The notes under the pieces are model-generated. The model saw only the letters and a list, made by a program, of their open reading frames with translations. It searched no databases and had not been told where the DNA came from. Source: Chroococcopsis sp964623815 (GTDB lineage: Bacteria; Cyanobacteriota; Cyanobacteriia; Cyanobacteriales; Microcystaceae). From it: a stretch of 64,000 nt of DNA. How positions within the stretch are numbered: the stretch's first letter is position 1; each line of letters begins with the position of its first letter. A program made the translations under genes and the position numbers. This document shows, one piece after another, positions 35,201 through 45,700 of the stretch. The DNA is taken from contig CAZUVR010000009.1 in the NCBI GenBank assembly GCA_964623815.1, positions 39,514 through 103,513 of the forward strand. The letters are read 5' to 3'.

Positions 35201-38200
35201 TATTGCCAGGTGCCTTTAGTGTTATCGATCGCGGTGATGGCGATCGCTTCTACCGCTCCATCGGTGTCGGTAATCGAACCGTTGATCACCAGTGCGGCGA
35301 CGGTAGTACCGGCACTATTAGAGTTATTATGGCTGATGCTGAAACCGGGATTGCCAGAAGTATTTAAAATCGGTGCGGTGTTGGTAGTCGTCAGGGTGAC
35401 GGTACGAGTTTGGGCGCTAAAAGCCGTCGTACCGCCGTTAGCCGTGGCGTTAAAAGTTTTTCCCGCCTCGCCGTTGGTTTGATCCCAAGCTCGGAAGATA
35501 AAAGATGAGTTACCTATATATCCCGTGTTGGGAACGAAACGGATTTTATAATCGGGGTTGAGGAGACGGGCTTTATTTTCCGTCACCTGTCCGAAGTTCA
35601 TCCATTTACCGGAAGCGTCAGCGAATTGCCATTTACCGTTAGTGCTATCGACGAAGGTAACGGCGATGGCGTTCACGGCTACCGAACTGCCCCAGCCTTC
35701 ATTAGTGGCATCTTCGACCTGGTGAGGGGGAAGGAGTACCTCAACCGCGATACCAGGCGAATTCGTATTTTTGTAACTGATAGAAGGAATCTGAGGACGA
35801 TAACCGGAGGCGAGAACGGGCGATTGATTCGTCGTCATAACTTTAGCGGTACGGGTAACGGCGCTGTAGGCTGTATCGCCGCCACCTACGTTGTAGCCCC
35901 GGGGATCTCTATTTCTTGCTGTTACATCCACCAGCGAGGCTTGATAAAGAACGAATAAATTATCTCTCGCTCCATTCGTCATATCCCAGAGCCGGAAGTT
36001 GAAACTCGATGTGCCTATATATCCGGGATTGGGAGTGAAGCGTAACCGCGTCTCGGGGCCGAGGTGAACCGCGTTTTCATCGCTGACATTGGAGAAGAAA
36101 GCCTTACTGGTGCGCCATATATCGCCGTCGTAAAACTCCCACACACCATTAGTATTATCCAGGTAGTTAACCACGATACCGAGAGTATCCCGATCGAGAT
36201 CTCCCATCAGAGGCGCGTCGGTGAAATCGGAATCCGTATTATAAAAGATGAAATCCTTTACGGTAAAAGTCTCAAGTGGCTTTGAGTCCAGATAAATTAT
36301 ATTATTTCGATATTCGTTCGAGATAAAAATATCGCCGGTGGTAAGCAGGATGGGCGCATTGTTGACGGATTTTAAACCCGTACCCCAAACGTAATCTTTA
36401 GGCGCGGCAAATACATTGTCGGGATTGCCCGTCTCGGTGGCTCGACCGACCAAGGCCATTCCCAACTTATTAGCTGGATCGAAGAGTAATTCATTGGGTA
36501 GGTAATTAAAACCATTAGTAGCCGGGCCCTGGGCGTTAGCTTTGTGCCAGATAGCCGGGGCGAGATTAAAGTTAGACTCGGGAGTATTGTTTAGGGATTC
36601 TCCATACTTAGTTACCCAAGCGGTGCTACCGATCGCTTCAATTCTCGTCCTCCCCATAACGTATACGTTTTGATTTTCGTCTACGGCGACTCCTGTAACT
36701 AACTGTTCCGTTTTGAATATTTTTGAAGACCAGGACGAGCCTCTGTAAGCTATAGTTGCGGAATTCGTAGATATGTAGGTTACGCCCCCGGAGCTGACTA
36801 AATCCGTAACGATGTCAGAGCTTTTAACGTTCGCGGAACCGCCATTGACAGAACCATAGACCTCAATATCGATCGGTGCCGCCCCAAAAGTGTAATCGCT
36901 CGAACCGGACAGGACAATATTGGCGAGGTAGATGGATTTGGTATTCTCAAAATTATTCTTAAATTCGTCGTATCCGCCCACATCGATCCAGTTAAAATCG
37001 TCGGCGTTGGTAATTTTGATACCAGCGACAGAGAAAGAGGTGAGGCTGTTGACGGCAATTTTATTAGCTATTACGCCGTCACCGAATCCAAAAGAACGAA
37101 TGAGGTTGAGGTTGCTATCGTAAACCACTACTCGGTTATCATCGACCCCATCCCCGGCTACTCGATTCTGCACGTTAAACAGGGCGTAAACATTACCGTT
37201 GTCGTCCGTATCAATATCGACGGCGTGAATCAGTCCGAGAGAATCATTATTAAGATTAACGAACTTATGTTCGCCTGTAGCGAAGTTATATTTATTAAGC
37301 CAGCCCTGTTTACCGCTGTTTATATTACCGATACCGAAAGCCCTAAAACTCATGTACACGGTATCGGGATTCGTTTTCGCCGGGGCTATTTTCGCTCTAG
37401 CGTCTGATACTTTGGTTGCCAGAACCACTTTTCCTTTAATTTGTCCGGTGGCAATATCAACGCTCGCTATCCAGGTATCGTTAAAACCACCAAAGAAATT
37501 CTGTCCTTCCCAAAGAATGCCATTAGTATTACCGGTAAGGAAAATATTTTTGTCACCGAGTACGGCATCGTGTAGGATTATACCCACATTTTCCGGTGTG
37601 AAGGTTTGTGAGGGAATCGTAGGATCTACGAAGGTGGCTGGATAATTCTTGATCTCGAAACTCCAAGTATTGATAGGCGCTTCGAGTAATAAGGGAACAC
37701 GGGCGATCGCCGTTTCCGTACTGTAGGCCGAGTTCCCCCCGGTTCGGGTGATCTTGGTATAGGTTCCCGCTTGGGCCTCATCGCTGGTATCCCAAGCTCG
37801 AAAACTAAACTCAGAAGCCCGCCAGCTATTATTACCGGGTTGTTGCTGTAAAGACTTAATCTTAGTCAGATCGGGATTAAAGCGGACGCGATCGCTAGGC
37901 CTCAGCAACAAGGCGTTATTGTCGCTGACCGCTGCGAAATTCTGCCAGCTTCCCCCGTTATCGATCGAATACTGCCAGGTGCCTATATCACTATTGATGC
38001 CGGTGATGGCGATCGCGTCTATCGGTACGTCCGGATCTTCAAAGCTGCCATCGGGGATGATTTCAGAAATCAAATTACCGTTATTAGCATTCGGCAGTAA
38101 ATCCACCCCATCGAGGTCAAAATTATTAGCGAGATTGATTTTCGGTGCTACCTGAAAATACTTGAGTAAACTATCGCCGGTGATGAAATTATTAATCTTC

Positions 38201-41200
38201 TCTATCCGATACAGCGGTTGCCTCGTATTAGTATCTCTGGTGAAAAAATTCTTAATAGTTATATCTAATTGCGTCGAGAAAATTCCATCTCCATTTAAGT
38301 CAACGATTAAATTTTGACCCTGACGGCTAAAACTTTTAACCGCCGAAAAGTTCAGCCCGGTAGATAAATCCTCGCTTAAATTGATGGGAAGGGATACGCG
38401 ATCGTTATCATCGATCGAGGCGTTATAATCCTCGATTACCGTTCCCCCCGAACTTACGGAACCGATTATATAGGTATCATCTCCAGACGGATAATCAAAG
38501 TTAGAGTCCGAATAGCCACCATTGAGATAGTCTGCATCCCCATCGGCGTAGATAATATCATTTCCTCCCTCTCCATAGGCGGAATCGTTGTTTTCCCCAC
38601 CGCGCAGAATATCATTACCTTGCCCGCCGTAGAGAGAATCTCTTCCCGTCTCCCCGAAAAGCGAATCTTCACCCGCACCGCCGTAGAGTGCATCATCCTG
38701 AGTTCCTCCGATCACCGAGTCGTTACCGTCTCCGCCATAGAGGGAATCATTGCCCTCGCCTCCATATAGATCATCGTTACCCCCCTGACCGAAAAGGCTA
38801 TCGTTGCCTTCTTCACCGTATAAGAAGTCTTTAGACGGGTCAAAAGCGTCATTACCCTCTACGCCGCCGTAGAGGACATCATTATCCTGTCCGCCGTAGA
38901 GAGAATCGGTAGCCTGTCCGCCGTAGAGGTAATCAAGACCACTGCCGCCATAGAGAGAATCGCCGCCCTCGTCTCCCCAGAGGCTATCCGCATCGTCGCC
39001 GCCTTCTAAAAGGTCATCTTCGGTGCCGCCTTTAATAACATCATTACCGCCATCACCGGAGAGGGAATCATTACCGCCATCACCGTAAACATAATCGTTA
39101 TCCGCACCGCCACCAACCTTATCGCTATCGTTGCCGCCGTAGAGGGTATCTATACCGGTGCCGCCATCGAGAACGTCATTACCATCATTACCCCAGAGGA
39201 GGTCATTACCAGTTTCACCGTAGAGGCTATCATTATCACCGTCCCCGAAGATTCGATCGTCATCCTCGCCCCCATAAATACTATCGTTCCCCGCACCACC
39301 GATCAGCATATCCTTATCGGTCTTATCGGGATTATTGGCGGCCTGACTACTACCATCTCCTCCTCTTAAAAGGTCGTTGCCCTTGCCGCCATCAATGCGA
39401 TCGTCACCGCTGCCACCGTAGAGGCTGTCATTATCTGGCTCATTGGGGTCATTATTTACCGAAAAGTAAAAATTGTCTGAATAACCGTACAGCTCGTCTT
39501 TACCAGTTCCGCCGTAAACCTGATCGTTGCCGCTATCTCCGGTCAGGTAATCGGGGCCATCGCCAGCGTTCAGGTAGTCATTACCACGCCCACCGGATAA
39601 CTTGTCAAACTTTTCGCCACTACTTAAATTGTCATTACCTCCGTTACCCTTGAGCGTGTCTTCACCGTAGCTACTAACGAAAACATCATCGCCGTCCCCA
39701 CCTTCTAGATTAAATCCATTGGCCATAAGTTCTTGTAGCATCAACTCTGGCCAGTTCGTTCCCTTCACATAATTAGTGGTTCTTATCGAATCATCCCTGA
39801 GAGCGTTAAAATTCCATTGTTTTTGTATAACCTTTGCCTGCCTGTCCTCTATTTGTCTCTTTTTATCATCCGGTTTGATGTTGTTATTGTTCAGTATGTT
39901 CTGTACTTCGTCGGCTATTTTCTGTATTTCGCTATTAATTTCCGACATCTTCTTCTGATTGCTATCTAGCTTGGCTAGAAGCCCCTGTAACTCTCCCGCG
40001 ACAGAATAAGCATTGGAAGCTAGGGGGCCAACATTCGAGGCGGCTAAACCGAAAGATATTTTACGGACTTTAATCGGTGGTAGTCCTGATTTCTCCCAAA
40101 TTTTCCCCGCCGTACTATCAGGATTGGTAATATCCAATTCTGTCGCTGCTTTTTTAGCCTTTTCAAGTGCCTCGGCCGCTTCTGCGGCGGCCTTAGCTCT
40201 CAGATTATCCGCTAAGGCAGCCGCGTTTTTGAGGGCGTTTGCTACTCCCGCTACGACGCTCCCGACTGGACTATTAGGATTGAAGGGATCGAGTTTGGCG
40301 AGTCCGGCTTCCGCTTCTTTAACTAATTTACCTGCAGCGCCATTAGGATTGGTGGGGTCAAGTTCTCTCAGCCCCTTACCCACGGGGCCATTAGGGTTGG
40401 TGGGGTCTACATTTTTCAGTCCTTTTTCGGCTGCCTCTTTTGCCGCCCTCGCCCCATCTCCGATCGCATCGCCGGCATCCTTAGCGAACTGTATCGGGTT
40501 AAGAGCTTTGATGTCTAGAGCTTTCTTAATATCATCGATACCATCGTTGAAAGTGTTTTTAACTTTATCAACGCCTTGAGTTAAACTGGCTAACCCAGTC
40601 TGAACTTGAGCGCCTTTGAAAATTCCCAAAGGGGTTATAAAATCCGGAGTTTGAGGCGCGAACACGTTCGCCCCCAATATTTTTACGGAACCCCCGAACT
40701 TAGCACCGAAGCCGAAATCATAATCGAAAGTAGATAAAGGTTGATTAGAATCGAATTCATTGAGGTTAAATTTGCCGTCTCCATTCCTATCATTCAGGTT
40801 CAATCCTAAATTGAGAGACATTCCCGTGAATATATCGATCGAGGCTACCGCAAGTTGTAATCCCGCTCCAATTGTCGGGCCGATGCCGAAATTCAGTTCG
40901 GGTACGTCTTCCCCTTTCTCGTTGCGATCGGTAAAATATATTCCCTTTTCTATGGCTTTACTTTTGAATCCGGAATTGTCAAAGCCGAACCCCAAGCTAG
41001 TTTTAATATTAAACGTTCCCCCCACGGAAACCCCAAGAGGGCCGATAACCGGGACAACTTGAGTAATAGTACCGTTTAATTCAAATTTTGGAAGTCGATA
41101 GGTAAAGAAATCTACCGGTTTGCCGATCAGTAAATTCAGAACTGTCTCACTGGGGTTTTGCAGTAAGGGAATGGATAGCCCCGCAACGGAAGGCAGACCG

Positions 41201-42099
41201 TTACTAATTAGGTTGAAATTGGGTAAATTTTGTTTAACGGAGTTACCATTAACATCAAAATTTAGCGAACCTAGTTTGATACCCTCCTTGACCTCAATTT
41301 TATCGAGAAAATTAAATATTTTTATTCCTTCAACGATTAGAGAAGGGTCAAAATCTATATCTTGGGTCTTCGCTACAAAACCGATAACATCCAAAACAGA
41401 AATTAACTTCTGTTGTCCGTCATATTTATCGATTACCTCTAAACCTCCCCCGATACTACTATACAAATCGTTTAAGAGGGGTACGGGTTTTAGAAGTATG
41501 TCGATTATGGGCTGTATGGGTGTAATTATTTTCCCGAGAGTATCTTTGATTTTCCCTAAAAAGCTGTTTGCACCCAGTAAACTTCTAGTATCGAGAGTAA
41601 TATCTTGTAAAGCGAATCCCCCTTTTCCATCGGGGGCGACAAAACCGGTGATACTCGGCAGGAAACCTCTTACACTTCCGTCGATCGCACTCCCCGGAAG
41701 TACGCTGAACTTAAATTTATTGTTAAGGCTCGGATTATCAAATTTTATGTCAAATGTATTTTTACCCAGATTGGTTTCGAGGATATTTGTTATTTTATCT
41801 ACCAGGGCATTAACATTAACTGCTTGAACCCTATTGGCATTTACCGTCAAAAACTGTTGAGTAATGTAAGTTTTATTGCTTGCGGCTGCATCAGCTCTAT
41901 TGTCCCTACTAATACCCCGGACGATTTCAACGGCGGAAAAAGTTGTGAAATTATGTTTTAGTCCAGCGCTGCCACCGGTAAAGGTAAATGAGCGCTGGTG
42001 TGATACAGTCAAAGATCGATCGACTATTCCTAACAGTTCAGGCTGTAGGTTTAAAGAACTGTCAACGGTCTGATTATTATTGAGTAAAGAATTATTCAT
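32233..42099 (-). CDS. Giant RTX exoprotein B with long nonapeptide array and adhesin-type repeats
   Basis: This protein has 3288 residues. The N-terminal module (about 1-530) is shared with giant A and contains the EF-hand-like loop DRNGDGKFNLNE. Next is an Ala/Lys-rich helical region with four spaced copies of LDPTNPNGPxGK-like units (about 560-680) and a short coiled coil (about 690-770). A large RTX array follows (about 800-1220; SLYGGxGND repeats), then an adhesin-type repeat of about 100 residues (WQYSIDNGGSWxN...RFxP...FRAWD) in five copies. A propeller-like segment (about 1470-1950) separates the first copy from the rest. A PPC domain (about 2540-2675), a second RTX array and the shared C-terminus complete it. 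It is probably a secreted cell-surface protein. It lies 146 bases upstream of giant A on the same strand. Confidence 0.87.
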   Translation of the reverse strand: MNNSLLNNNQTVDSSLNLQPELLGIVDRSLTVSHQRSFTFTGGSAGLKHNFTTFSAVEIVRGISRDNRADAAASNKTYITQQFLTVNANRVQAVNVNALVDKITNILETNLGKNTFDIKFDNPSLNNKFKFSVLPGSAIDGSVRGFLPSITGFVAPDGKGGFALQDITLDTRSLLGANSFLGKIKDTLGKIITPIQPIIDILLKPVPLLNDLYSSIGGGLEVIDKYDGQQKLISVLDVIGFVAKTQDIDFDPSLIVEGIKIFNFLDKIEVKEGIKLGSLNFDVNGNSVKQNLPNFNLISNGLPSVAGLSIPLLQNPSETVLNLLIGKPVDFFTYRLPKFELNGTITQVVPVIGPLGVSVGGTFNIKTSLGFGFDNSGFKSKAIEKGIYFTDRNEKGEDVPELNFGIGPTIGAGLQLAVASIDIFTGMSLNLGLNLNDRNGDGKFNLNEFDSNQPLSTFDYDFGFGAKFGGSVKILGANVFAPQTPDFITPLGIFKGAQVQTGLASLTQGVDKVKNTFNDGIDDIKKALDIKALNPIQFAKDAGDAIGDGARAAKEAAEKGLKNVDPTNPNGPVGKGLRELDPTNPNGAAGKLVKEAEAGLAKLDPFNPNSPVGSVVAGVANALKNAAALADNLRAKAAAEAAEALEKAKKAATELDITNPDSTAGKIWEKSGLPPIKVRKISFGLAASNVGPLASNAYSVAGELQGLLAKLDSNQKKMSEINSEIQKIADEVQNILNNNNIKPDDKKRQIEDRQAKVIQKQWNFNALRDDSIRTTNYVKGTNWPELMLQELMANGFNLEGGDGDDVFVSSYGEDTLKGNGGNDNLSSGEKFDKLSGGRGNDYLNAGDGPDYLTGDSGNDQVYGGTGKDELYGYSDNFYFSVNNDPNEPDNDSLYGGSGDDRIDGGKGNDLLRGGDGSSQAANNPDKTDKDMLIGGAGNDSIYGGEDDDRIFGDGDNDSLYGETGNDLLWGNDGNDVLDGGTGIDTLYGGNDSDKVGGGADNDYVYGDGGNDSLSGDGGNDVIKGGTEDDLLEGGDDADSLWGDEGGDSLYGGSGLDYLYGGQATDSLYGGQDNDVLYGGVEGNDAFDPSKDFLYGEEGNDSLFGQGGNDDLYGGEGNDSLYGGDGNDSVIGGTQDDALYGGAGEDSLFGETGRDSLYGGQGNDILRGGENNDSAYGEGGNDIIYADGDADYLNGGYSDSNFDYPSGDDTYIIGSVSSGGTVIEDYNASIDDNDRVSLPINLSEDLSTGLNFSAVKSFSRQGQNLIVDLNGDGIFSTQLDITIKNFFTRDTNTRQPLYRIEKINNFITGDSLLKYFQVAPKINLANNFDLDGVDLLPNANNGNLISEIIPDGSFEDPDVPIDAIAITGINSDIGTWQYSIDNGGSWQNFAAVSDNNALLLRPSDRVRFNPDLTKIKSLQQQPGNNSWRASEFSFRAWDTSDEAQAGTYTKITRTGGNSAYSTETAIARVPLLLEAPINTWSFEIKNYPATFVDPTIPSQTFTPENVGIILHDAVLGDKNIFLTGNTNGILWEGQNFFGGFNDTWIASVDIATGQIKGKVVLATKVSDARAKIAPAKTNPDTVYMSFRAFGIGNINSGKQGWLNKYNFATGEHKFVNLNNDSLGLIHAVDIDTDDNGNVYALFNVQNRVAGDGVDDNRVVVYDSNLNLIRSFGFGDGVIANKIAVNSLTSFSVAGIKITNADDFNWIDVGGYDEFKNNFENTKSIYLANIVLSGSSDYTFGAAPIDIEVYGSVNGGSANVKSSDIVTDLVSSGGVTYISTNSATIAYRGSSWSSKIFKTEQLVTGVAVDENQNVYVMGRTRIEAIGSTAWVTKYGESLNNTPESNFNLAPAIWHKANAQGPATNGFNYLPNELLFDPANKLGMALVGRATETGNPDNVFAAPKDYVWGTGLKSVNNAPILLTTGDIFISNEYRNNIIYLDSKPLETFTVKDFIFYNTDSDFTDAPLMGDLDRDTLGIVVNYLDNTNGVWEFYDGDIWRTSKAFFSNVSDENAVHLGPETRLRFTPNPGYIGTSSFNFRLWDMTNGARDNLFVLYQASLVDVTARNRDPRGYNVGGGDTAYSAVTRTAKVMTTNQSPVLASGYRPQIPSISYKNTNSPGIAVEVLLPPHQVEDATNEGWGSSVAVNAIAVTFVDSTNGKWQFADASGKWMNFGQVTENKARLLNPDYKIRFVPNTGYIGNSSFIFRAWDQTNGEAGKTFNATANGGTTAFSAQTRTVTLTTTNTAPILNTSGNPGFSISHNNSNSAGTTVAALVINGSITDTDGAVEAIAITAIDNTKGTWQYSLDNGGSWSNIGAVSQTRALLLDSNNRIRFVPKLNVIGPSSISFRAWDGSSGVAGLTADVTRNGSGTAFSTALETAMVDVTNAAPSFAPSGGAIGKLAPISNKNTAPLGNTLAEILLDNAIIDNDGNPQKAIAITSIDNTNGKWQYSLTFGNDFKDIWLDVPGVNLKSALLLDATHKLRFLPKAGFVGIASVSFRAWDKTLGTAGQSIDTSINGGNKAFSNAIQKAEINLTNLDSEGETIATALDTGLNATNKGIFELLGTIGNNAGKLPKYDVDFYKIQLAQNEVIEVKLITSEINSSLNGAIWLYDSRGRRLAFSDNSSSATGSSILLVAPNADTYYVSVSASGNDPASPFSEETRKEITATSGNYKISFYASSNALNNNVRGGGQNDSLDGAEGNDTINGGTGNDTLNGDGGNDVLNGEIGSDRLTGGAGSDRLDGGTGDDTASYATSPGAVRVNLLTNTLSGGDAQGDTLLGIENLEGSAFADSLTGDTGNNLLNGGAGNDTLNGEAGNDILNGGPGADIVNGGNGIDTASYLTSGAGVTVNLATLTATGGDATGDRLISIENAVGSGFNDRLTGDSANNYLAGSAGNDTLDGGAGNDTLIGGDGDDTYILDNSKDIIDSGGGDGGLDTVQVSFKYTLGDSLENLILTGNLPIDGKGNDFDNLIIGNGANNKLSGRGGFDTLIGGAGSDTINGDGKDDTASYRNSPAAVNVSLLTNMGIGGDAQGDILKSIENIEGSAGNDTLIGDRDENILTGGNGNDSLSGQSNEDTLIGGLGGDTLDGGDGKDTVSYLYSSSGVTVNLTLSTATGGEATGDKFISIENLVGSDSPDSLTGNELTNAIDGGAGNDTLTGGGGNDSLTGGAGNDTLIGGVGNDTLTGGTGADRFRFLLTTEGNDRVIDFDPANDRLEVSGPNFKGGLPVGSSISPSQFLIGSRATTVNHRFLYNNQTGGLFYDVDGTGAIAPTQIATFSPVVVLGATNILVIP

Positions 42100-42430
42100 G
42101 ATTTAATCTTCCAAACAAAATTAATGAATAACCATAGATTTATTAGAATCAATGGCAAATTTTTCACAGGTATTCATTCTTGCAACAGTTTAGAAGTCGA
42201 TCAGGACGTTTGCTCAAAATAAAACCATTGACAAGATTGCCGCATAAACGACAGGACTAAGGCTAGAGCGTTGACCTTGAATTCAATACTGAAGATGCTA
42301 AAATTTACATGATAAGGGAGCTATTGATTAGTCAGACATTTAGCTGACGAGCGGATTTAATGATTTATATTCTTGAACTGAATTCTTTTGATTTCAATAC
42401 TCTAGCCTAATTCTCCTAGGTGGTCAATAA

Positions 42431-42472
42431 GTAAAAGTCAGTAAAAGTCAGTAAAAAGTCAGTAAAAAGTTA
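42431..42472. repeat. Short tandem repeat upstream of giant B
   Basis: Four head-to-tail units of GTAAAAGTCA, with the third and fourth carrying an extra A and the last ending TTA, lie between giant C and giant B. The surrounding 42100-42530 holds no gene and should contain the promoter of giant B. Confidence 0.7.
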
Positions 42473-42530
42473 GATCGAATGCTCAAACTCTACACGGGAT
42501 ATTTTAGAAAATATCACTCCTTAATATTTC

Positions 42531-42762
42531 TTAACCTGTGTTCGGGATAAGGTTTACTCACTCAGAAGGGGGGTTAGGAATTGGGAATGCGCCGCTCGGT
42601 TAGGAATGCGCCGCTCGGTTAGGGGTTAGGAATTAGGGGTTAGGAATTGGGAATAGCAATTAGGGATTACTTCTATTACCCCGACTCCCGACTCCCAACT
42701 CCCAACTCCCAAAACCCAACTCCCTTAAAATCCGACAATTTCTTAACCCGAATTGACGTTAA
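42531..42762. mobile_element. MITE-like element, copy 2 of a 230-bp family
   Basis: The ends TTAACCTGTGTTCGGGATAAG and CTTAACCCGAATTGACGTTAA are imperfect inverted repeats, and match the ends of the element at 5409-5638 in the same orientation. Inside are two GCGCCGCTCGGTTAG motifs, GGAATTAGGGGTTAGG tracts and ACTCCCAACTCCC tracts that can fold on each other. TTAA flanks both sides and may be the target duplication. It ends 12 bases from the stop of giant C. Confidence 0.62.
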
Positions 42763-42774
42763 GTAGCGATAGTA

Positions 42775-45700
42775 TCAAGCAATAACAAGAATATCTGCAC
42801 TAGTTATCGTCAGGCTACGGGAGAGAGTAGCGATTTGAGTCGCCGCCCTCCCTCCGAGTCCATCCATATCGAACAAGAAAGCTCCATTGGTAGAATTATA
42901 GATAAAACGATGGTCGGCATTAGTCGCTGTAGTTGCCCCCGCACCGATACGTAACTGAGCGGTATTGATAAAAGAACCTTCCGTTAATCCACCACCGAAA
43001 TCAGCCGCAGAAACCACCAAGGTGTCATCTACAACACTAAAATCGTTAATTTGATCGATACCGCTACCCGGCTGGTTGAGAACGAAAGTATCTTTATCCA
43101 AACCCCCAGTTAAAAGATCATTGCCGTTGCCGCCGGTGAGATAGTCATCGCCGCCGCCACCGTTAATAGTATCGTTGCCTTCCATCCCGTTCAAACGATT
43201 GGCCGCGCTATTACCAGTGAGGATATTATTAGTTCTATTTCCTGTAGCATCGATCGCTGTAGTCCCGGTAACGGTTAAATTTTCTAGATTGTCTCCTAGA
43301 ATATAGCCGGTAAAACTAACATTGACCGTATCTACCCCCTCATTGGCTAATTCGTTCACCGTATCCCCCGCATCGATCGTATAATTGTCGTTGCCGGAAT
43401 TGCCTTCTAATGTATCATTACCCGCACCGCCCGTAAGGCGATCATTGCCATTTGACCCTGTGAGCAGATTATTACCGCTATTCCCACTGATGTTATTATT
43501 CAGACTGTTACCACCACCGTTAATGTTACTAGTGCCCGTTAAAAATAAATTTTCTAGATTCGCTTCCAGAGTATAGCTAGAACTAGCACTGACATTATCG
43601 ATTACTCCTGCCTCATCTTCTACGAGGGTATCCCCGCCATCGACGAAATAGGTATCAGTACCGCTACCACCCACGAGGGTATCGTCGCCCCCCGAACCGT
43701 TGAGGGTATCGTTTCCAGTTAACCCTTCGAGCCGGTTGTTACCACTATTACCCAGGAGGTAATTGTTAGCACTATTACCCGTACCGTTAATAGGGGCACT
43801 ACCCAACAAGGCTAAATTCTCGAAATTATCCGTTAAGTTATAGCTCAAACTCGTTCTTATGGTATCGATTCCCTCGTTAGTCTTTTCAGTAACTACATCC
43901 CCTGGAGCATCTAGAATATAAATATCATTCTCCGCCCCGCCGATTAAAGTATCATTCCCCGCCTTGCCGTCGAGGATGTTATTGCCAGCATTACCCGTTA
44001 ACTGGTTATTTAAAGTATTACCCGTGCCGTTGATTGCCGTACCGGTTAATTCTAAATTCTCAATATTATTCCCTAAGGTATAACTTATCGAAGCTTGAAC
44101 CGTATCTATGCCCCCATTGGGTAATTCTGTAATCCTATCCTGAACGCTATCGACGACGTAGACATCATTTCCGGTACCTGCCGTCATCAGGTCATTTCCC
44201 GTACCCCCATCTAGGCTATCATCACCACCTAAACCAGAAAGGGTATCATTACCTCCTAGTCCTCTTAAGGTGTCATATCCTAAACCTCCAGTAAGATTAT
44301 CGTTATTTGGTGTGCCGATGATTACTAAGCCAGGAAGATCGTTAACGGTGATGGTCAAGAGTTGGTCTACTGACAAGCCACCTCTGTCGGTAGTTCTCAC
44401 TCTGATCTTATAGCTAGGTTTGATGTCGAAGTCGGGAGAACTATTGAGCTGTAATTGGTTGCCGTTAATCATCGTGAAGGCGGGGTTATCATCGTCACCC
44501 GTACCTGCTACCAAAGTGTAGGTGAAAGTATCGTTATTATCCGGGTCTATAGTGCTGAAATTACCGACAGTGGTATTCGCTGGTACGTATTCGTTAATAG
44601 AGGTGGCGCTGAGAGTGATGCCAGTGGGAGCTTCGTTAACATTATTGACATTAACCGTCAGGTTTTTATCGACGGATAAACCTGCTGCGTCGGTGGTTTT
44701 GACGGTAAGGTTATAGCTGGACTGCTGCTCCCTATCGAGAGGACGATTAGCTATGAGTTTATCGCCTTGGATATCGAAAGTCCCGAGCCGGCTGATGGTC
44801 AGATGATCGATCGCCGCAAGTTCGCCACTGCTGAAGCTAATATAATTGTCCCTATAACCGCCGTTGCCTTTGCTGTATTGATAAACTAGGTTATTACCGG
44901 CGTAAACGGCTATATCGGTTTGTCCTACACCATCGAAGGGATTATCATCGGTAGGATCGGTTACTCTGAGGGTAAATGAATAAAACGCCCCTCGACTCGT
45001 TCCAGCGCTCCAATTGTTGTAGGAACCGGTGATGTTAGTATTACGGTCAAAAGCCTTGATACTACCATTACGCCAAAACTGTATACCGAAATGTTCCACA
45101 TCGCTATCGATGTTGGCGGTTTTATCCTCTCCCGCCAGTCCGAGGCTGATACCGCCCCAAACGTTGTCAGTCACATTATAGGTGTATTGAGTACCGAAAT
45201 CGGGAGAGAGGGTGAAACCAATCTCCAAGCCCCCGTATGAGTTCGTATTATTGAAATTACGATCGAGCGCTACCCCCTGCCCGTAGGTGAATAGGAGGAG
45301 ATAAGCGCCGCCTATAACATCGTCCTGACCGTCACTAAGTACAGCGGTCCCCCAATTATTAACCCACTGAGTCGGAGATAGAGAGCCAGTCTGCCGGCTA
45401 CCTAAATCTACATTGAGGTTGTCTGTCGTCCAACTACTAACGATACGTAAATTATCTTCTAGTAGGGTTTGTTTACCGTAATCTCCGACGATGTTATAAG
45501 TGAGAGTATCGTTACTATCGGGATCTATGCCGATTAAGTTACCGATTATCGCGCCTCTCGCGTTATTCTCGTTGATAGTATTATTGCTGAGGGTTAAACT
45601 CGTGGGAGCTTCATTAACGTTCCTAATGTTAACCGTCAGAGGTTTTTCAAAGGTCAAGCCGCTATTAGTATCGGTGGTTTTAACCCGAACGTTATAAATC

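Noticed and set aside
37352..41827. Several plus-strand frames of 60-240 codons inside giant B
   Set aside because: They lie wholly inside a strong minus-strand gene, lack start signals and resemble no protein family.
42431..42472. CRISPR array from the GTAAAAGTCA repeats
   Set aside because: Units are only 10-11 bases and directly adjacent with no spacers or cas genes.
42531..42762. Small protein gene in the repeat-rich gap after giant C
   Set aside because: No frame with a ribosome site or protein-like composition; the inverted ends and tracts identify a MITE.
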